7,350 nt of DNA from Nitrospirota bacterium (GCA_024277515.1 JAJRVB010000066.1:1-7350); one strand, 5' to 3'. Positions 1 through 6,412 are shown, counted from the stretch's first letter. Notes: a model not told the origin generated them from the sequence alone. Program-made: numbers and translations.

Positions 1-134
1 GTTATGTTCAGATTTTCATCCAGGGGCACGTTAAAATCAACACGAATAAAGACCCGCTTTCCTCTGATGTTCAGGTCTTTGATAGTGAGCTTGTTCCATA
101 CCCCCTTGATCGGCAGGGACTGACTGTCTTTCAT
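1..134 (-). CDS. pgk: Phosphoglycerate kinase, N-terminal fragment (continues beyond window start)
   Basis: Pgk transfers the acyl phosphate of 1,3-bisphosphoglycerate to ADP, giving 3-phosphoglycerate and ATP, in the cytosol. Only the first 44 residues are in the window. They include the family's N-terminal signature RVDFNVP at residues 31-37, part of the 3-phosphoglycerate site, preceded by LTIKDLNIRGKRVFI at 16-30. The ATG at 134 lies 8 bases after the gap stop codon, with AGAGGT inside the end of gap as ribosome binding site, so the two genes are almost certainly co-transcribed and catalyse successive reactions. Oddity: most Pgk proteins start right at the LTIKDL-like segment, so this start gives an extension of about 14 residues (MKDSQSLPIKGVWN). 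No in-frame ATG or GTG lies closer to the conserved part. The family call is secure; the exact start is slightly less so. Confidence 0.95.
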   Translation of the reverse strand, partial: MKDSQSLPIKGVWNKLTIKDLNIRGKRVFIRVDFNVPLDENLNI

Positions 135-142
135 AATTATGC

Positions 143-1147
143 TTACCTCTTGCTGTCGATATAAAGCATTAAATCCTTGAGCCGGGTACTGTAGCCCCAC
201 TCATTGTCATACCATGAAAGGACCTTGATCATCGTACCCTCAAGCACCCTGGTCAGACTCGCGTCAATGATCGATGAATGCGGGTTCCCGTTCATGTCTA
301 TCGAGACAATGGGTTCTTCCGTATACTTCAGTATGCCTTTCATCGGTCCTTCGGACGCTTCCTTGAGCGCGGCGTTAACCGCTTCCGCGGTCGTTTCCTT
401 TTCAACTTCCGCAACGAGATCAACCACGGAAACATTCGGGGTCGGGACCCGTATGGACATGCCGTCGAGCCTGCCCTGTAAATGAGGAAGAACAAGTCCG
501 ACCGCCCGTGCCGCTCCTGTTGTTGTAGGTATCATCGAGATAGCGGCTGCCCGCGTCCTTCTGAGGTCTTTATGCGGCAGGTCCAGTATCCTCTGATCAT
601 TAGTGTAGGAATGAATGGTGGTCATCAGTCCGCGTTTGACGGTGAACTTCTGGTCAATCACCTTGGTCATCGGCGCGAGGCAGTTGGTCGTACATGATGC
701 ATTTGAAATAATTTTGTGACTCGATACGTCAAGGCTCTCTTCATTGACTCCCAGGCAGATCGTGGCGTCCGGTTCCTTGGCGGGCGCTGATATCACGACC
801 CATCCTGCACCGGAACCCAGGTGCTTTGACGCGCCGTCCCTGTCTACAAAGCGGCCGGTCGATTCAAGGGCAATGTCCACATCAAGGTCTTTCCACGGGA
901 GCTGGGCCGGGTCCGCGATTGCAGAAGTATTTATTTCTTTCCCGTTTATGACAAGGCAGCTTTCTTTTACCCCGATATCGGCATTGCATATGCCGTGGAC
1001 CGAATCATAGCGCAGGAGATGCGCCAGGGTCTTTGCATCCGTGAGATCATTTATGCCGACCACCTCAATGCCCTCACTCTCCAGACAGATCCTGAGAAAA
1101 TTTCTTCCTATCCTTCCAAACCCGTTAATACCGACACGTAAGGCCAT
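143..1147 (-). CDS. gap: Type I glyceraldehyde-3-phosphate dehydrogenase, NAD-type
   Basis: Oxidises and phosphorylates glyceraldehyde 3-phosphate to 1,3-bisphosphoglycerate, the substrate of the adjacent Pgk; a cytosolic tetramer in this family. At 334 residues it is full length. The N-terminal Rossmann domain begins with NGFGRIGR (8-15). Asp34 in GINDLTD, with Leu190-Pro191 in LDLPHKDLRRTRAA, matches the NAD-preferring (GapA) pattern rather than the NADP type. The catalytic site is intact: SCTTN at 151-155 with nucleophile Cys152, and His179 in TTIHS. The conserved SWYDNEWGYS lies at 311-320. The start is supported by AAAGGAGG placed 5 bases before the ATG. It follows frr by 40 bases and precedes pgk by 8. 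The spacer upstream carries a candidate promoter of its own. Nothing is missing or disrupted. Confidence 0.98.
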   Translation of the reverse strand: MALRVGINGFGRIGRNFLRICLESEGIEVVGINDLTDAKTLAHLLRYDSVHGICNADIGVKESCLVINGKEINTSAIADPAQLPWKDLDVDIALESTGRFVDRDGASKHLGSGAGWVVISAPAKEPDATICLGVNEESLDVSSHKIISNASCTTNCLAPMTKVIDQKFTVKRGLMTTIHSYTNDQRILDLPHKDLRRTRAAAISMIPTTTGAARAVGLVLPHLQGRLDGMSIRVPTPNVSVVDLVAEVEKETTAEAVNAALKEASEGPMKGILKYTEEPIVSIDMNGNPHSSIIDASLTRVLEGTMIKVLSWYDNEWGYSTRLKDLMLYIDSKR

Positions 1148-1151
1148 GACA

Positions 1152-1158
1152 TCCTCCT
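1152..1158 (-). promoter_or_regulatory. Strong Shine-Dalgarno of gap
   Basis: On the minus strand AAAGGAGGATGTCATG precedes gap. The AAGGAGG core sits 5 bases from the ATG at 1147, close to the ideal match and spacing, and fixes the start of GAPDH. Confidence 0.85.
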
Positions 1159-1170
1159 TTTAATAATTAA

Positions 1171-1179
1171 ATTATATCA
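1171..1179 (-). promoter_or_regulatory. Candidate extended -10 promoter for gap-pgk
   Basis: The minus strand reads TGATATAAT here, a perfect match to the extended -10 consensus (TGnTATAAT), inside the AT-rich 40-base spacer between frr and gap. There is no convincing -35 hexamer at 17 bases, which extended -10 promoters can do without. Initiation about 7 bases downstream would give a short leader of roughly 15-20 bases that still contains the strong ribosome binding site. AT-rich spacers produce such matches by chance, so confidence is moderate. Confidence 0.45.
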
Positions 1180-1187
1180 GATTTAAT

Positions 1188-1745
1188 TTAGACCTCCATA
1201 ACCTCTTCTTCTTTGTGTGAAACGATTTCGTCAATTTTTTTCATGTGAGCATCAGTGATTTTCTGTATTTCATCAATTGACCGCTTGGTTTCATCCTCAC
1301 TGATATGCTCTTCTTTTTCAATTTTCTTCATCTCCTCGTTCCCGTCGCGTCTTATATTCCTTAACGCAATTTTTGCCTCTTCGCCCCTCTTGTATACCTG
1401 TTTGACAATTTCCTTCCTGCGCTCTTCCGTAAGCTGGGGAATGGCTATCCGGATTATCTTTCCGTCATTGTTCGGATTCAGGCCGAGGTCCGACTTCTGT
1501 ATCGCCTTTTCAATATCAGGAATCGTCTTGGGGTCCCAGGGCTGGATAGTGATCAATCTGCTTTCAGGTACGCTTAATGTTGCAACATGACTGAGAGGTG
1601 TGGGTGTGCCGAAATAATCAACCATGATACCGTCAAAAATTGCGAGGGAAGCGCGGCCTGTCCTTATGCCTGCAAGGTCTTTTTTCAGTGCATTGACCGC
1701 CTTGTCCATTCTTTCCGCTATTTTTTTTCTTGCTTCTTTCTGCAT
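1188..1745 (-). CDS. frr: Ribosome recycling factor
   Basis: RRF acts with EF-G to split the post-termination ribosome so its subunits can be reused. The 185-residue protein is the standard length. It shows GIRTGRAS at 26-33, the beta-rich domain II with FGTPTPLSHVATLSVPES (about 45-62) and SDLGLNPNNDG (85-95), and then the C-terminal helices of the three-helix bundle, with the conserved RNIRRD at 129-134 including Arg132, important for recycling activity. Charged heptad-like stretches at 135-182 fit the long coiled helices of domain I. It starts 5 bases after the pyrH stop, and the G-rich end of pyrH (a run of seven G before the stop) probably serves as the ribosome binding site, implying coupling with pyrH. 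It is the fourth gene of the rpsB-tsf-pyrH-frr order known from many bacteria. Confidence 0.98.
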   Translation of the reverse strand: MQKEARKKIAERMDKAVNALKKDLAGIRTGRASLAIFDGIMVDYFGTPTPLSHVATLSVPESRLITIQPWDPKTIPDIEKAIQKSDLGLNPNNDGKIIRIAIPQLTEERRKEIVKQVYKRGEEAKIALRNIRRDGNEEMKKIEKEEHISEDETKRSIDEIQKITDAHMKKIDEIVSHKEEEVMEV

Positions 1746-1750
1746 AAGGA

Positions 1751-2476
1751 CTACCCCCCCTTTACTATTGTCCCGATTCTTTTGCCCTCCAGGACTTTTT
1801 TAATATTGCCTTTTTTCATAAGGCCGAATACCATTATCGGCAGATTATTATCCATACAGAGTGAGATTGCCGTGGAGTCCATTACCTTCAGCCCCCGCTT
1901 GAGGACATCAATGTAGGTAATTTCCCGGAATTTTTTTGCGAGTGGATTCTTTGCTGGATCAGCGCTGTAGACACCTTCAACCTTTGTGGCCTTCAGCAGG
2001 ATGTCCGCTCCAATTTCAACGGCCCTTAATGATGCTGCAGTATCAGTAGTAAAATAGGGGTTGCCCGTGCCGCAGGCAAATATGACAAGCCGTCCCTTTT
2101 CGAGGTGCCGGACGGCACGCCTCCTGATATACGGCTCGGCAAGTTCACGCATCTCTATGGCTGACAACACCCTTGTCGGCATGCCGTTCAGCTCAAGTCC
2201 GTTCTGCAGCGCGAGGGCATTCAGGGCTGTCGCCAGCATGCCCATATAATCGGCCGTGGTCCTTTCCATCCCTTCCGCGCTCGCTTCAAGGCCGCGAAAT
2301 ATGTTGCCGCCGCCTATAACAATGGCGACCTGGATGCCCATCTTTGAAATCCCCTTGAGTTCGGTCGCGATATACTGAACGACTTTCTGATCGATGCCGA
2401 AGTGCCTGTCTCCCATGAGGGCCTCGCCGCTCAATTTCAACAGGACTCTCTTGTATTGGGGTTTCGCTGTCTTCAT
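1751..2476 (-). CDS. pyrH: UMP kinase (bacterial amino-acid-kinase fold)
   Basis: Phosphorylates UMP to UDP with ATP, the first committed step toward UTP and CTP; the bacterial enzyme is a cytosolic hexamer, commonly inhibited by UTP and activated by GTP. The 241 residues match the family. Visible motifs in order: KLSGEAL at 14-20 (phosphate-binding lysine), IGGGNIFRG at 54-62, DYMGMLATALNALALQ at 76-91, GTGNPYFTTDTAA at 136-148 (nucleotide site), KVEGVYSADP at 165-174 and MDSTAI at 199-204. The ATG chosen puts ten residues before VLLKLSG, as is usual. It follows tsf by 9 bases with only a weak AAGAG ribosome binding site, so translational coupling to tsf is likely. No key residue appears lost. 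Confidence 0.98.
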   Translation of the reverse strand: MKTAKPQYKRVLLKLSGEALMGDRHFGIDQKVVQYIATELKGISKMGIQVAIVIGGGNIFRGLEASAEGMERTTADYMGMLATALNALALQNGLELNGMPTRVLSAIEMRELAEPYIRRRAVRHLEKGRLVIFACGTGNPYFTTDTAASLRAVEIGADILLKATKVEGVYSADPAKNPLAKKFREITYIDVLKRGLKVMDSTAISLCMDNNLPIMVFGLMKKGNIKKVLEGKRIGTIVKGG

Positions 2477-2485
2477 AAAAAACTC

Positions 2486-3085
2486 TTAACTTATCTTCTC
2501 TCCAAGCTGATACCTCACAAAGCGCTTAATGACAATATTTTCTCCAAGCTTGGTAATCTTGTCAATGACCAGGTCCCTGATTTTCTGCTTGCCCTCAGGG
2601 TCTTTTACGAACACCTGATCAACAAGGCATGTCTCGGAATAAAACTTTTCAAGTTTCCCTTCCAGTATTTTTTCAACAACCTCCGGAGGTTTGTTGCCAA
2701 CCTGGGATGCATATATTGCCTTTTCCCTTTCTATGATGTCTGAAGATATATCTTCCCGCCTGACACAGGAGGGATTGGAGGCTGCAATATGCATGGCAAC
2801 GTCCTTGACAAAATCCTTGTACTCATCCGTCTTTGCAACAAAGTCCGTCTCACAGTTTATCTCTACGAGAACACCGATTTTACCCATATGAATATATGAA
2901 CCGATCAGGCCCTCGGATGCCTCCCGTGAGGCCTTTTTTGCCGCCTTTGCAAGGCCCTTTTCCCTCAGGATGTCGAGTGCCTTGTCCAGGTCGCCGCTCG
3001 CCTCGGTCAGTGCCTTCTTGCAGTCCATCATGCCCACGCCCGTCTGTTCCCTTAATTCTTTTATCTCACCAGCAGTAATATTCAT
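2486..3085 (-). CDS. tsf: Elongation factor Ts, short single-core form
   Basis: EF-Ts catalyses GDP/GTP exchange on EF-Tu. The N-terminal UBA-like domain, which contacts EF-Tu, carries LREQTGVGMMDCKKAL at 11-26. The core carries ETDFVAK at 79-85; Asp81 and Phe82 correspond to the pair that intrudes near the EF-Tu magnesium site. The protein has 199 residues against about 283 in E. coli. After the first core subdomain it goes quickly to the C-terminal DKITKLGENIVIKRFVRY segment (175-191), so the second core subdomain and coiled-coil insertion are absent. This resembles the compact Thermus-type factor, which acts as a dimer; dimerisation here is inferred. The start overlaps the rpsB stop in an ATGA arrangement, with GGAGG about 10 bases upstream, so rpsB and tsf are translationally coupled. 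Confidence 0.98.
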   Translation of the reverse strand: MNITAGEIKELREQTGVGMMDCKKALTEASGDLDKALDILREKGLAKAAKKASREASEGLIGSYIHMGKIGVLVEINCETDFVAKTDEYKDFVKDVAMHIAASNPSCVRREDISSDIIEREKAIYASQVGNKPPEVVEKILEGKLEKFYSETCLVDQVFVKDPEGKQKIRDLVIDKITKLGENIVIKRFVRYQLGEKIS

Positions 3086-3885
3086 CCTTTTACTTCCTCC
3101 TTCTCAGCGGTATCTTCCGTGTCCTGCTGCTCTTCCGCAGCTGCCTTTTCAGCAATAGCCGCCTGTTCCGCCTCTTTTTGGGCCTTTTCTTCCCTGGCCT
3201 TATCCAGAATGCTCCTGCCTTCAAGAACGGCATCGGACATCCTCGATGTCACCAGCCTGATCGACCTGATAGCATCATCATTGCCGGGAATAACATAGTC
3301 AATATCATCAGGATTGCAGTTTGTATCAACAAGTGCAACGATCGGGATCGAAAGTTTTCTTGCCTCAGCGACCGCTATAGCCTCTTTTTTGGGGTCGATA
3401 ATGACGACCGCTCCGGGAAGACGATTCATGTCCTTTACTCCGCTGAGATGTTTCTCAAGGCGCTGCCTCTCGGTCTCAAATTTGGCCACTTCTTTTTTGG
3501 TAAGCAGGCCGTATGTACCGTCCTCATTCATCTTTTCGATTTTTTTGAGTTTGTCTATGCCCTGCTTGATCGTCTTGAAATTCGTAAGCATGCCGCCCAG
3601 CCACCGCTGGTTGACGAAAAAAGATTCAGACCTCTGGGTCTCCTCTATGATTACATCCTGGGCCTGCTTTTTAGTCCCTACAAAAAGGACTGATTCCCCT
3701 CGGCTCGAAAGGTCCCTTACAAAATTGTACGCCACTTCAAACATCTTGACCGTCTTCTGGAGATCAATGATATATATGCCGTTGCGCTGTCCAAAAATAT
3801 ATCGTTTCATTTTCGGATTCCAGCGCTTGACCTGGTGTCCGAAATGCACACCAGCCTCCAGGAGTTCTTTCATTGTTACTACCAT
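3082..3885 (-). CDS. rpsB: 30S ribosomal protein S2
   Basis: S2 binds late to the 30S subunit on the solvent side, between head and body. The 267 residues cover the complete family: KELLEAGVHFGHQVKRWNPKM at 6-26 is the N-terminal signature, FVGTKKQA lies at 68-75, NQRWLGGMLTNF at 92-103, the helical hairpin at about 104-150, LPGAVVIIDPKKE at 156-168, and PIVALVDTNCNPDDIDYVIPGNDDAIRSI at 181-209. Residues 228-267 form a Glu/Ala/Lys-rich low-complexity tail, longer than in E. coli S2 and probably disordered. The ATG at 3885 lies 5 bases after a strong GAGGAGGT, favouring it over the internal ATG at codon 5. It is the first gene of the translation cluster and overlaps tsf by 4 bases. Confidence 0.98.
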   Translation of the reverse strand: MVVTMKELLEAGVHFGHQVKRWNPKMKRYIFGQRNGIYIIDLQKTVKMFEVAYNFVRDLSSRGESVLFVGTKKQAQDVIIEETQRSESFFVNQRWLGGMLTNFKTIKQGIDKLKKIEKMNEDGTYGLLTKKEVAKFETERQRLEKHLSGVKDMNRLPGAVVIIDPKKEAIAVAEARKLSIPIVALVDTNCNPDDIDYVIPGNDDAIRSIRLVTSRMSDAVLEGRSILDKAREEKAQKEAEQAAIAEKAAAEEQQDTEDTAEKEEVKG

Positions 3886-3890
3886 ACATT

Positions 3891-3898
3891 ACCTCCTC
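3891..3898 (-). promoter_or_regulatory. Strong Shine-Dalgarno of rpsB
   Basis: The minus strand reads GAGGAGGTAATGTATG, with the GAGGAGGT core 5 bases before the rpsB ATG at 3885. A second ATG lies 4 bases nearer the core but is in another frame and too close to it, so the 3885 start is preferred. Confidence 0.85.
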
Positions 3899-3915
3899 AG
3901 TTTTTCCTCCGTCCT

Positions 3916-3956
3916 TTCTCTCTTAATCCGTATCAACGGGACACTGTCAGAGAGAA
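3916..3956 (-). promoter_or_regulatory. Stem-loop in the rpsB leader, possible S2 autoregulatory element
   Basis: An 8-bp perfect stem can form between 3949-3956 and 3916-3923 (TTCTCTCT with AGAGAGAA in the transcript). It encloses a second small hairpin, CCGT-TGAT-ACGG, at 3928-3939 and a GACAGTGTC inverted repeat at 3940-3948. The structure ends about 18 bases before the rpsB Shine-Dalgarno. In E. coli, S2 represses rpsB-tsf through a structured rpsB leader; that this one does the same is an inference from position and fold only. I cannot confirm a match to a known leader family. Confidence 0.4.
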
Positions 3957-4007
3957 GATTAGATGGACGTGTGTTTTGCATGAAGATCAATCTTCCGACT
4001 TCGCGTA

Positions 4008-4038
4008 ATAATAAGCCTATCACAAGTATATATGGCAA
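4008..4038 (-). promoter_or_regulatory. Candidate promoter of the rpsB-tsf-pyrH-frr cluster
   Basis: On the minus strand TTGCCA (4033-4038, five of six matches to the -35 consensus) is followed after 19 bases by TATTAT (4008-4013, five of six to the -10). The spacing is longer than optimal. TATACT at 4025-4030 is an alternative -10 but lacks a fitting -35. Initiation near 4001 would give a leader of about 115 bases that includes the stem-loop at 3916-3956. The region is AT-rich, so the exact site is uncertain, but a promoter somewhere in 3960-4080 is likely. Confidence 0.35.
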
Positions 4039-4112
4039 TGCAATATTTTTATTGTTTTCGATAAATTAACCATAAAAACAGAGTTGAAATCGTATTGAGA
4101 CACGGAAGATCA

Positions 4113-4143
4113 GGGATAATTCATGAATTGCCCCTGCAGGCAA
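4113..4143 (-). repeat. Overlapping palindrome and small hairpin downstream of the second membrane protein gene
   Basis: AATTCATGAATT at 4118-4129 is a perfect 12-base palindrome, flanked by GGG (4113-4115) and CCCC (4131-4134), which can extend the stem. It overlaps TTGCC/GGCAA arms at 4128-4132 and 4139-4143 with a 6-base loop, so the two hairpins exclude each other. They lie 12-40 bases after the stop codon of the membrane protein gene. No U-run follows, so this is not a standard intrinsic terminator. The role is unknown and chance is possible. Confidence 0.3.
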
Positions 4144-4154
4144 GGCATGAAAGG

Positions 4155-5192
4155 CTATTGCGATGTTTCATCTCCTGCGGATATCCTGCCGACGGATATA
4201 TTTTCTTTCAGGGCATACCCCGCTCCAATCAGAACGGTCGTCCCCATCGCGATCATCCAGGCAACAATCCCGTAGCTCAGGGCAACTGCCTTCTGAATGC
4301 CGAAGATACCGTGCAGGGCGGTGACGCAGCCCAAATGGTATGATCCCAGAAATCCGGGGGTAGGGGCCACAGTAATAAAAATGGCCACTGTCAGGCAGAG
4401 GACAACGAGTGAAGACAGAAAGGGGAGCTGGTCCTGAATGTCAAAGGCAAAGTAAAGAGGGTAATACGTAAATACAAATGTTCCCCAGATAATGACCGAC
4501 AGTAATGCAGTAGATGCAAAGCCCCGCCTGTCCCGTATAATGCTGAGCCCTTCAGAAAATGAGTGTACCAGCCCGATTATCTTTTTTCCCCATTTAGGCG
4601 GCAGGGGTTTAATAAAGAAACCGACCATCTTCATTGCCCATTCATTTCTGAACTGAAGGAGAGCGGAGAACATGAAAATAAACAGACATAATGAGAAACT
4701 GACCGCCCCGAATATCTTGACTTTATCAAGCAGTTGATGCCCGTCGGCAGCATTGCCCGATACAAAGGCTTCAGGCATGAAAAGCAATGCAAACATAAGC
4801 AAGAGCAGCACAAGCGTCAGATCAAAGAGCCGTTCAATAAAAATAGTCGCAAAGGAGGAGCTGAAACTGATGTCTTCTTTTTTGCTCAGAAGGTACGCCC
4901 TCACAAACTCCCCGGCCCTCGCGGGAAGCATATTTGCCATAAAGCCCACCATCATCGGAGAAAAGAGGTTGACGGTCCTTACCTCTTTGACGGAGCGGAT
5001 AAAGTAGCGCCATCTCATCGCCCTGAAGAGGTAACTCATAAGAACCAGCAGTACCGCAGGGACAAGATAAATGAAACGGACTGAAAGGAGGGCGTTACAG
5101 AGGTCTTCTATTTTTACCCCCCTGAAGGCATAGAATAATGAAAGCGCGATAATAGCGATGCCGATAACGAGATGAAGATGTTTTTTATTCAT
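4155..5192 (-). CDS. LPG-synthase transmembrane / UPF0104 family membrane protein, paralog A
   Basis: A 345-residue polytopic inner-membrane protein of the lysylphosphatidylglycerol-synthase transmembrane family (COG0392-like), the fold that forms the lipid flippase half of MprF. Family marks: FRAMRW at 56-61, PARAGEF at 90-96, IERLFD at 119-124 and PTPGFLGS at 277-284. Hydrophobic segments lie near 7-23, 40-56, 125-140, 158-180, 227-245, 257-276 and 303-326, i.e. about seven to eight helices. There is no C-terminal aminoacyl-transferase domain, so it cannot itself make lysyl-PG; transport of a lipid or polyprenyl-linked substrate is the family-based guess. GGAG 5 bases before the ATG supports the start. 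It lies 41 bases after paralog B in the same direction and 269 bases before rpsB. Family secure, substrate unknown. Confidence 0.88.
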   Translation of the reverse strand: MNKKHLHLVIGIAIIALSLFYAFRGVKIEDLCNALLSVRFIYLVPAVLLVLMSYLFRAMRWRYFIRSVKEVRTVNLFSPMMVGFMANMLPARAGEFVRAYLLSKKEDISFSSSFATIFIERLFDLTLVLLLLMFALLFMPEAFVSGNAADGHQLLDKVKIFGAVSFSLCLFIFMFSALLQFRNEWAMKMVGFFIKPLPPKWGKKIIGLVHSFSEGLSIIRDRRGFASTALLSVIIWGTFVFTYYPLYFAFDIQDQLPFLSSLVVLCLTVAIFITVAPTPGFLGSYHLGCVTALHGIFGIQKAVALSYGIVAWMIAMGTTVLIGAGYALKENISVGRISAGDETSQ

Positions 5193-5233
5193 GAATTCTC
5201 CGGAAAATTGCTGAGCTGAAGGGCCGGGTAAAT

Positions 5234-6265
5234 CTACCCTGCATGGTCCCGGCTTGCTGCAAGTTCAGAAAATGAAATATTGTCTTTGACCACAAACATC
5301 AGGCCGACAACTATTACAAAGCCCATTGCCACTAACCACGCAACAATTCCAAAGCTTGCGGCAACCGCCTTTGAAACACCAAAAATCTCATGGAGGGCGA
5401 CTACACAGGCCGCCTGAAATGCCCCGAGAAACCCCGGTGTAGGAAACAGCGATATAAAGATGCCCACGGTCAGGCTCACAATCAGGACGGAAATCATGAC
5501 CGGCAGCTGATTTTCGAGACCAAAGGCAAAGACAAGCGGATAGTAAACCAGTATAGCAGCGGCCCATACCAGCATGGAGAGCAAAAGAGAGGCCCCGAAT
5601 GCACGCGGGTCCTTCAGAATCTTGAGTCCGTCGGTAAATGAATGCACCATCCCGAATACCTTGTCTCTCCATTTCTCCGGAAGCGGCCTGGTGCAGAACT
5701 CAACGATCTTAATGGCCCATTCGTTTTTATACTGGAGAAGCACAGAGAATGAGAAGATGCCTATTGAGCCGATAAAGCTTATCCACCCGAACTTGATCAT
5801 ATATCCCATGAGACGGTGGTTCCCCCCGGAAGCGCCCTGTGAAAATGTGTCGGCACTGAAAAAAAGCACGCCTACGAGCAGCACCAGGAACATCAGCATA
5901 TCCATAAGTCTTTCGACAAAAATAGTGGCAAAGGAAGCGCTGAAACTTATATCCTCTCTCTTGCCGAGCAGGTATGCCCTGATAAACTCTCCTGCCCTGG
6001 CAGGCAGGATGTTCCCCATAAATCCAACCATGAGCGGGGAAAAAAGATGCGCGGTCCTTACATCTTTAACGGACCGGACCAGATAACGCCACCGCATGGC
6101 ACGGAACAAAAAGGTCAGGGCAACAAAAAATAGCGATGGCAGCAGATAGATATAATGCACCGACCGGAGGGCCGCGCCTAGCTCTTCAAGGGATACATTT
6201 TTAAATGCATAATAAAATGCAAGCGCTACGATAATAAGGCCTATAAAGAGATGGTTTTTTTTCAT
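5234..6265 (-). CDS. LPG-synthase transmembrane / UPF0104 family membrane protein, paralog B
   Basis: A 343-residue membrane protein that aligns end to end with its downstream neighbour, paralog A, almost without gaps. By eye about half of all residues are identical, rising to about four fifths over residues 54-123. The same marks appear: FRAMRW at 54-59, PARAGEF at 88-94, VERLMD at 117-122 and PTPGFLG at 275-281. Some seven to eight hydrophobic segments are visible, for example 4-21, 38-54, 123-136, 157-177, 225-246, 257-274 and 300-326. It also lacks an aminoacyl-transferase domain. It is the first gene of the pair, with a candidate promoter close upstream. The ATG at 6265 matches that of paralog A, and the similarity continues into the upstream bases, but the GGAG of paralog A is replaced by GGTT, leaving a weak ribosome binding site. 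Substrate unknown; a pair may mean specialisation or a heteromer. Confidence 0.88.
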   Translation of the reverse strand: MKKNHLFIGLIIVALAFYYAFKNVSLEELGAALRSVHYIYLLPSLFFVALTFLFRAMRWRYLVRSVKDVRTAHLFSPLMVGFMGNILPARAGEFIRAYLLGKREDISFSASFATIFVERLMDMLMFLVLLVGVLFFSADTFSQGASGGNHRLMGYMIKFGWISFIGSIGIFSFSVLLQYKNEWAIKIVEFCTRPLPEKWRDKVFGMVHSFTDGLKILKDPRAFGASLLLSMLVWAAAILVYYPLVFAFGLENQLPVMISVLIVSLTVGIFISLFPTPGFLGAFQAACVVALHEIFGVSKAVAASFGIVAWLVAMGFVIVVGLMFVVKDNISFSELAASRDHAG

Positions 6266-6285
6266 GGATTAACCGGACAATTTTT

Positions 6286-6315
6286 ATTATAACTGTAAAA
6301 TTAATTAACAAGCAA
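6286..6315 (-). promoter_or_regulatory. Candidate promoter of the tandem membrane protein genes
   Basis: The minus strand has TTGCTT at 6310-6315, 18 bases, then a perfect TATAAT at 6286-6291. Initiation near 6279 would give a leader of only about 14 bases before the ATG at 6265. The -10 is perfect and the -35 weak (three of six). It is arranged back to back with the plus-strand promoter at 6357-6385, about 40 bases away, so a regulator binding between them could affect both directions; no clear operator is seen. Confidence 0.45.
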
Positions 6316-6356
6316 GTTGTGGCGGACGGTTGCAATTTAAACTCCAATAGATTCAG

Positions 6357-6385
6357 TCTACAAAACAAAAAAATTGAGGTATAAT
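6357..6385 (+). promoter_or_regulatory. Candidate promoter of the plus-strand pair
   Basis: TCTACA (6357-6362, four of six matches to the -35) is followed after exactly 17 bases by a perfect TATAAT (6380-6385). Initiation near 6392 gives a leader of about 30 bases to the ATG at 6424. The spacer is A-rich. This is the best-formed sigma-70 type promoter in the window. Confidence 0.55.
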
Positions 6386-6412
6386 TAACATATAAAGCAG
6401 TCAGCATGATAT

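Noticed and set aside
3314..4069. Long plus-strand open frame of 251 codons opposite rpsB and its leader
   Set aside because: It lies antisense to a complete, strongly conserved rpsB, has a composition typical of a shadow frame, and shows no family motif.
4128..4143. Rho-independent terminator after paralog A
   Set aside because: The stem is only 5 bp and is followed on the minus strand by TTCATGAATT instead of a U-run.
4155..6265. Lysylphosphatidylglycerol synthase (MprF) itself
   Set aside because: Both proteins end after the transmembrane part at about 345 residues and lack the C-terminal tRNA-dependent aminoacyl-transferase domain, so only the flippase-like family can be claimed.
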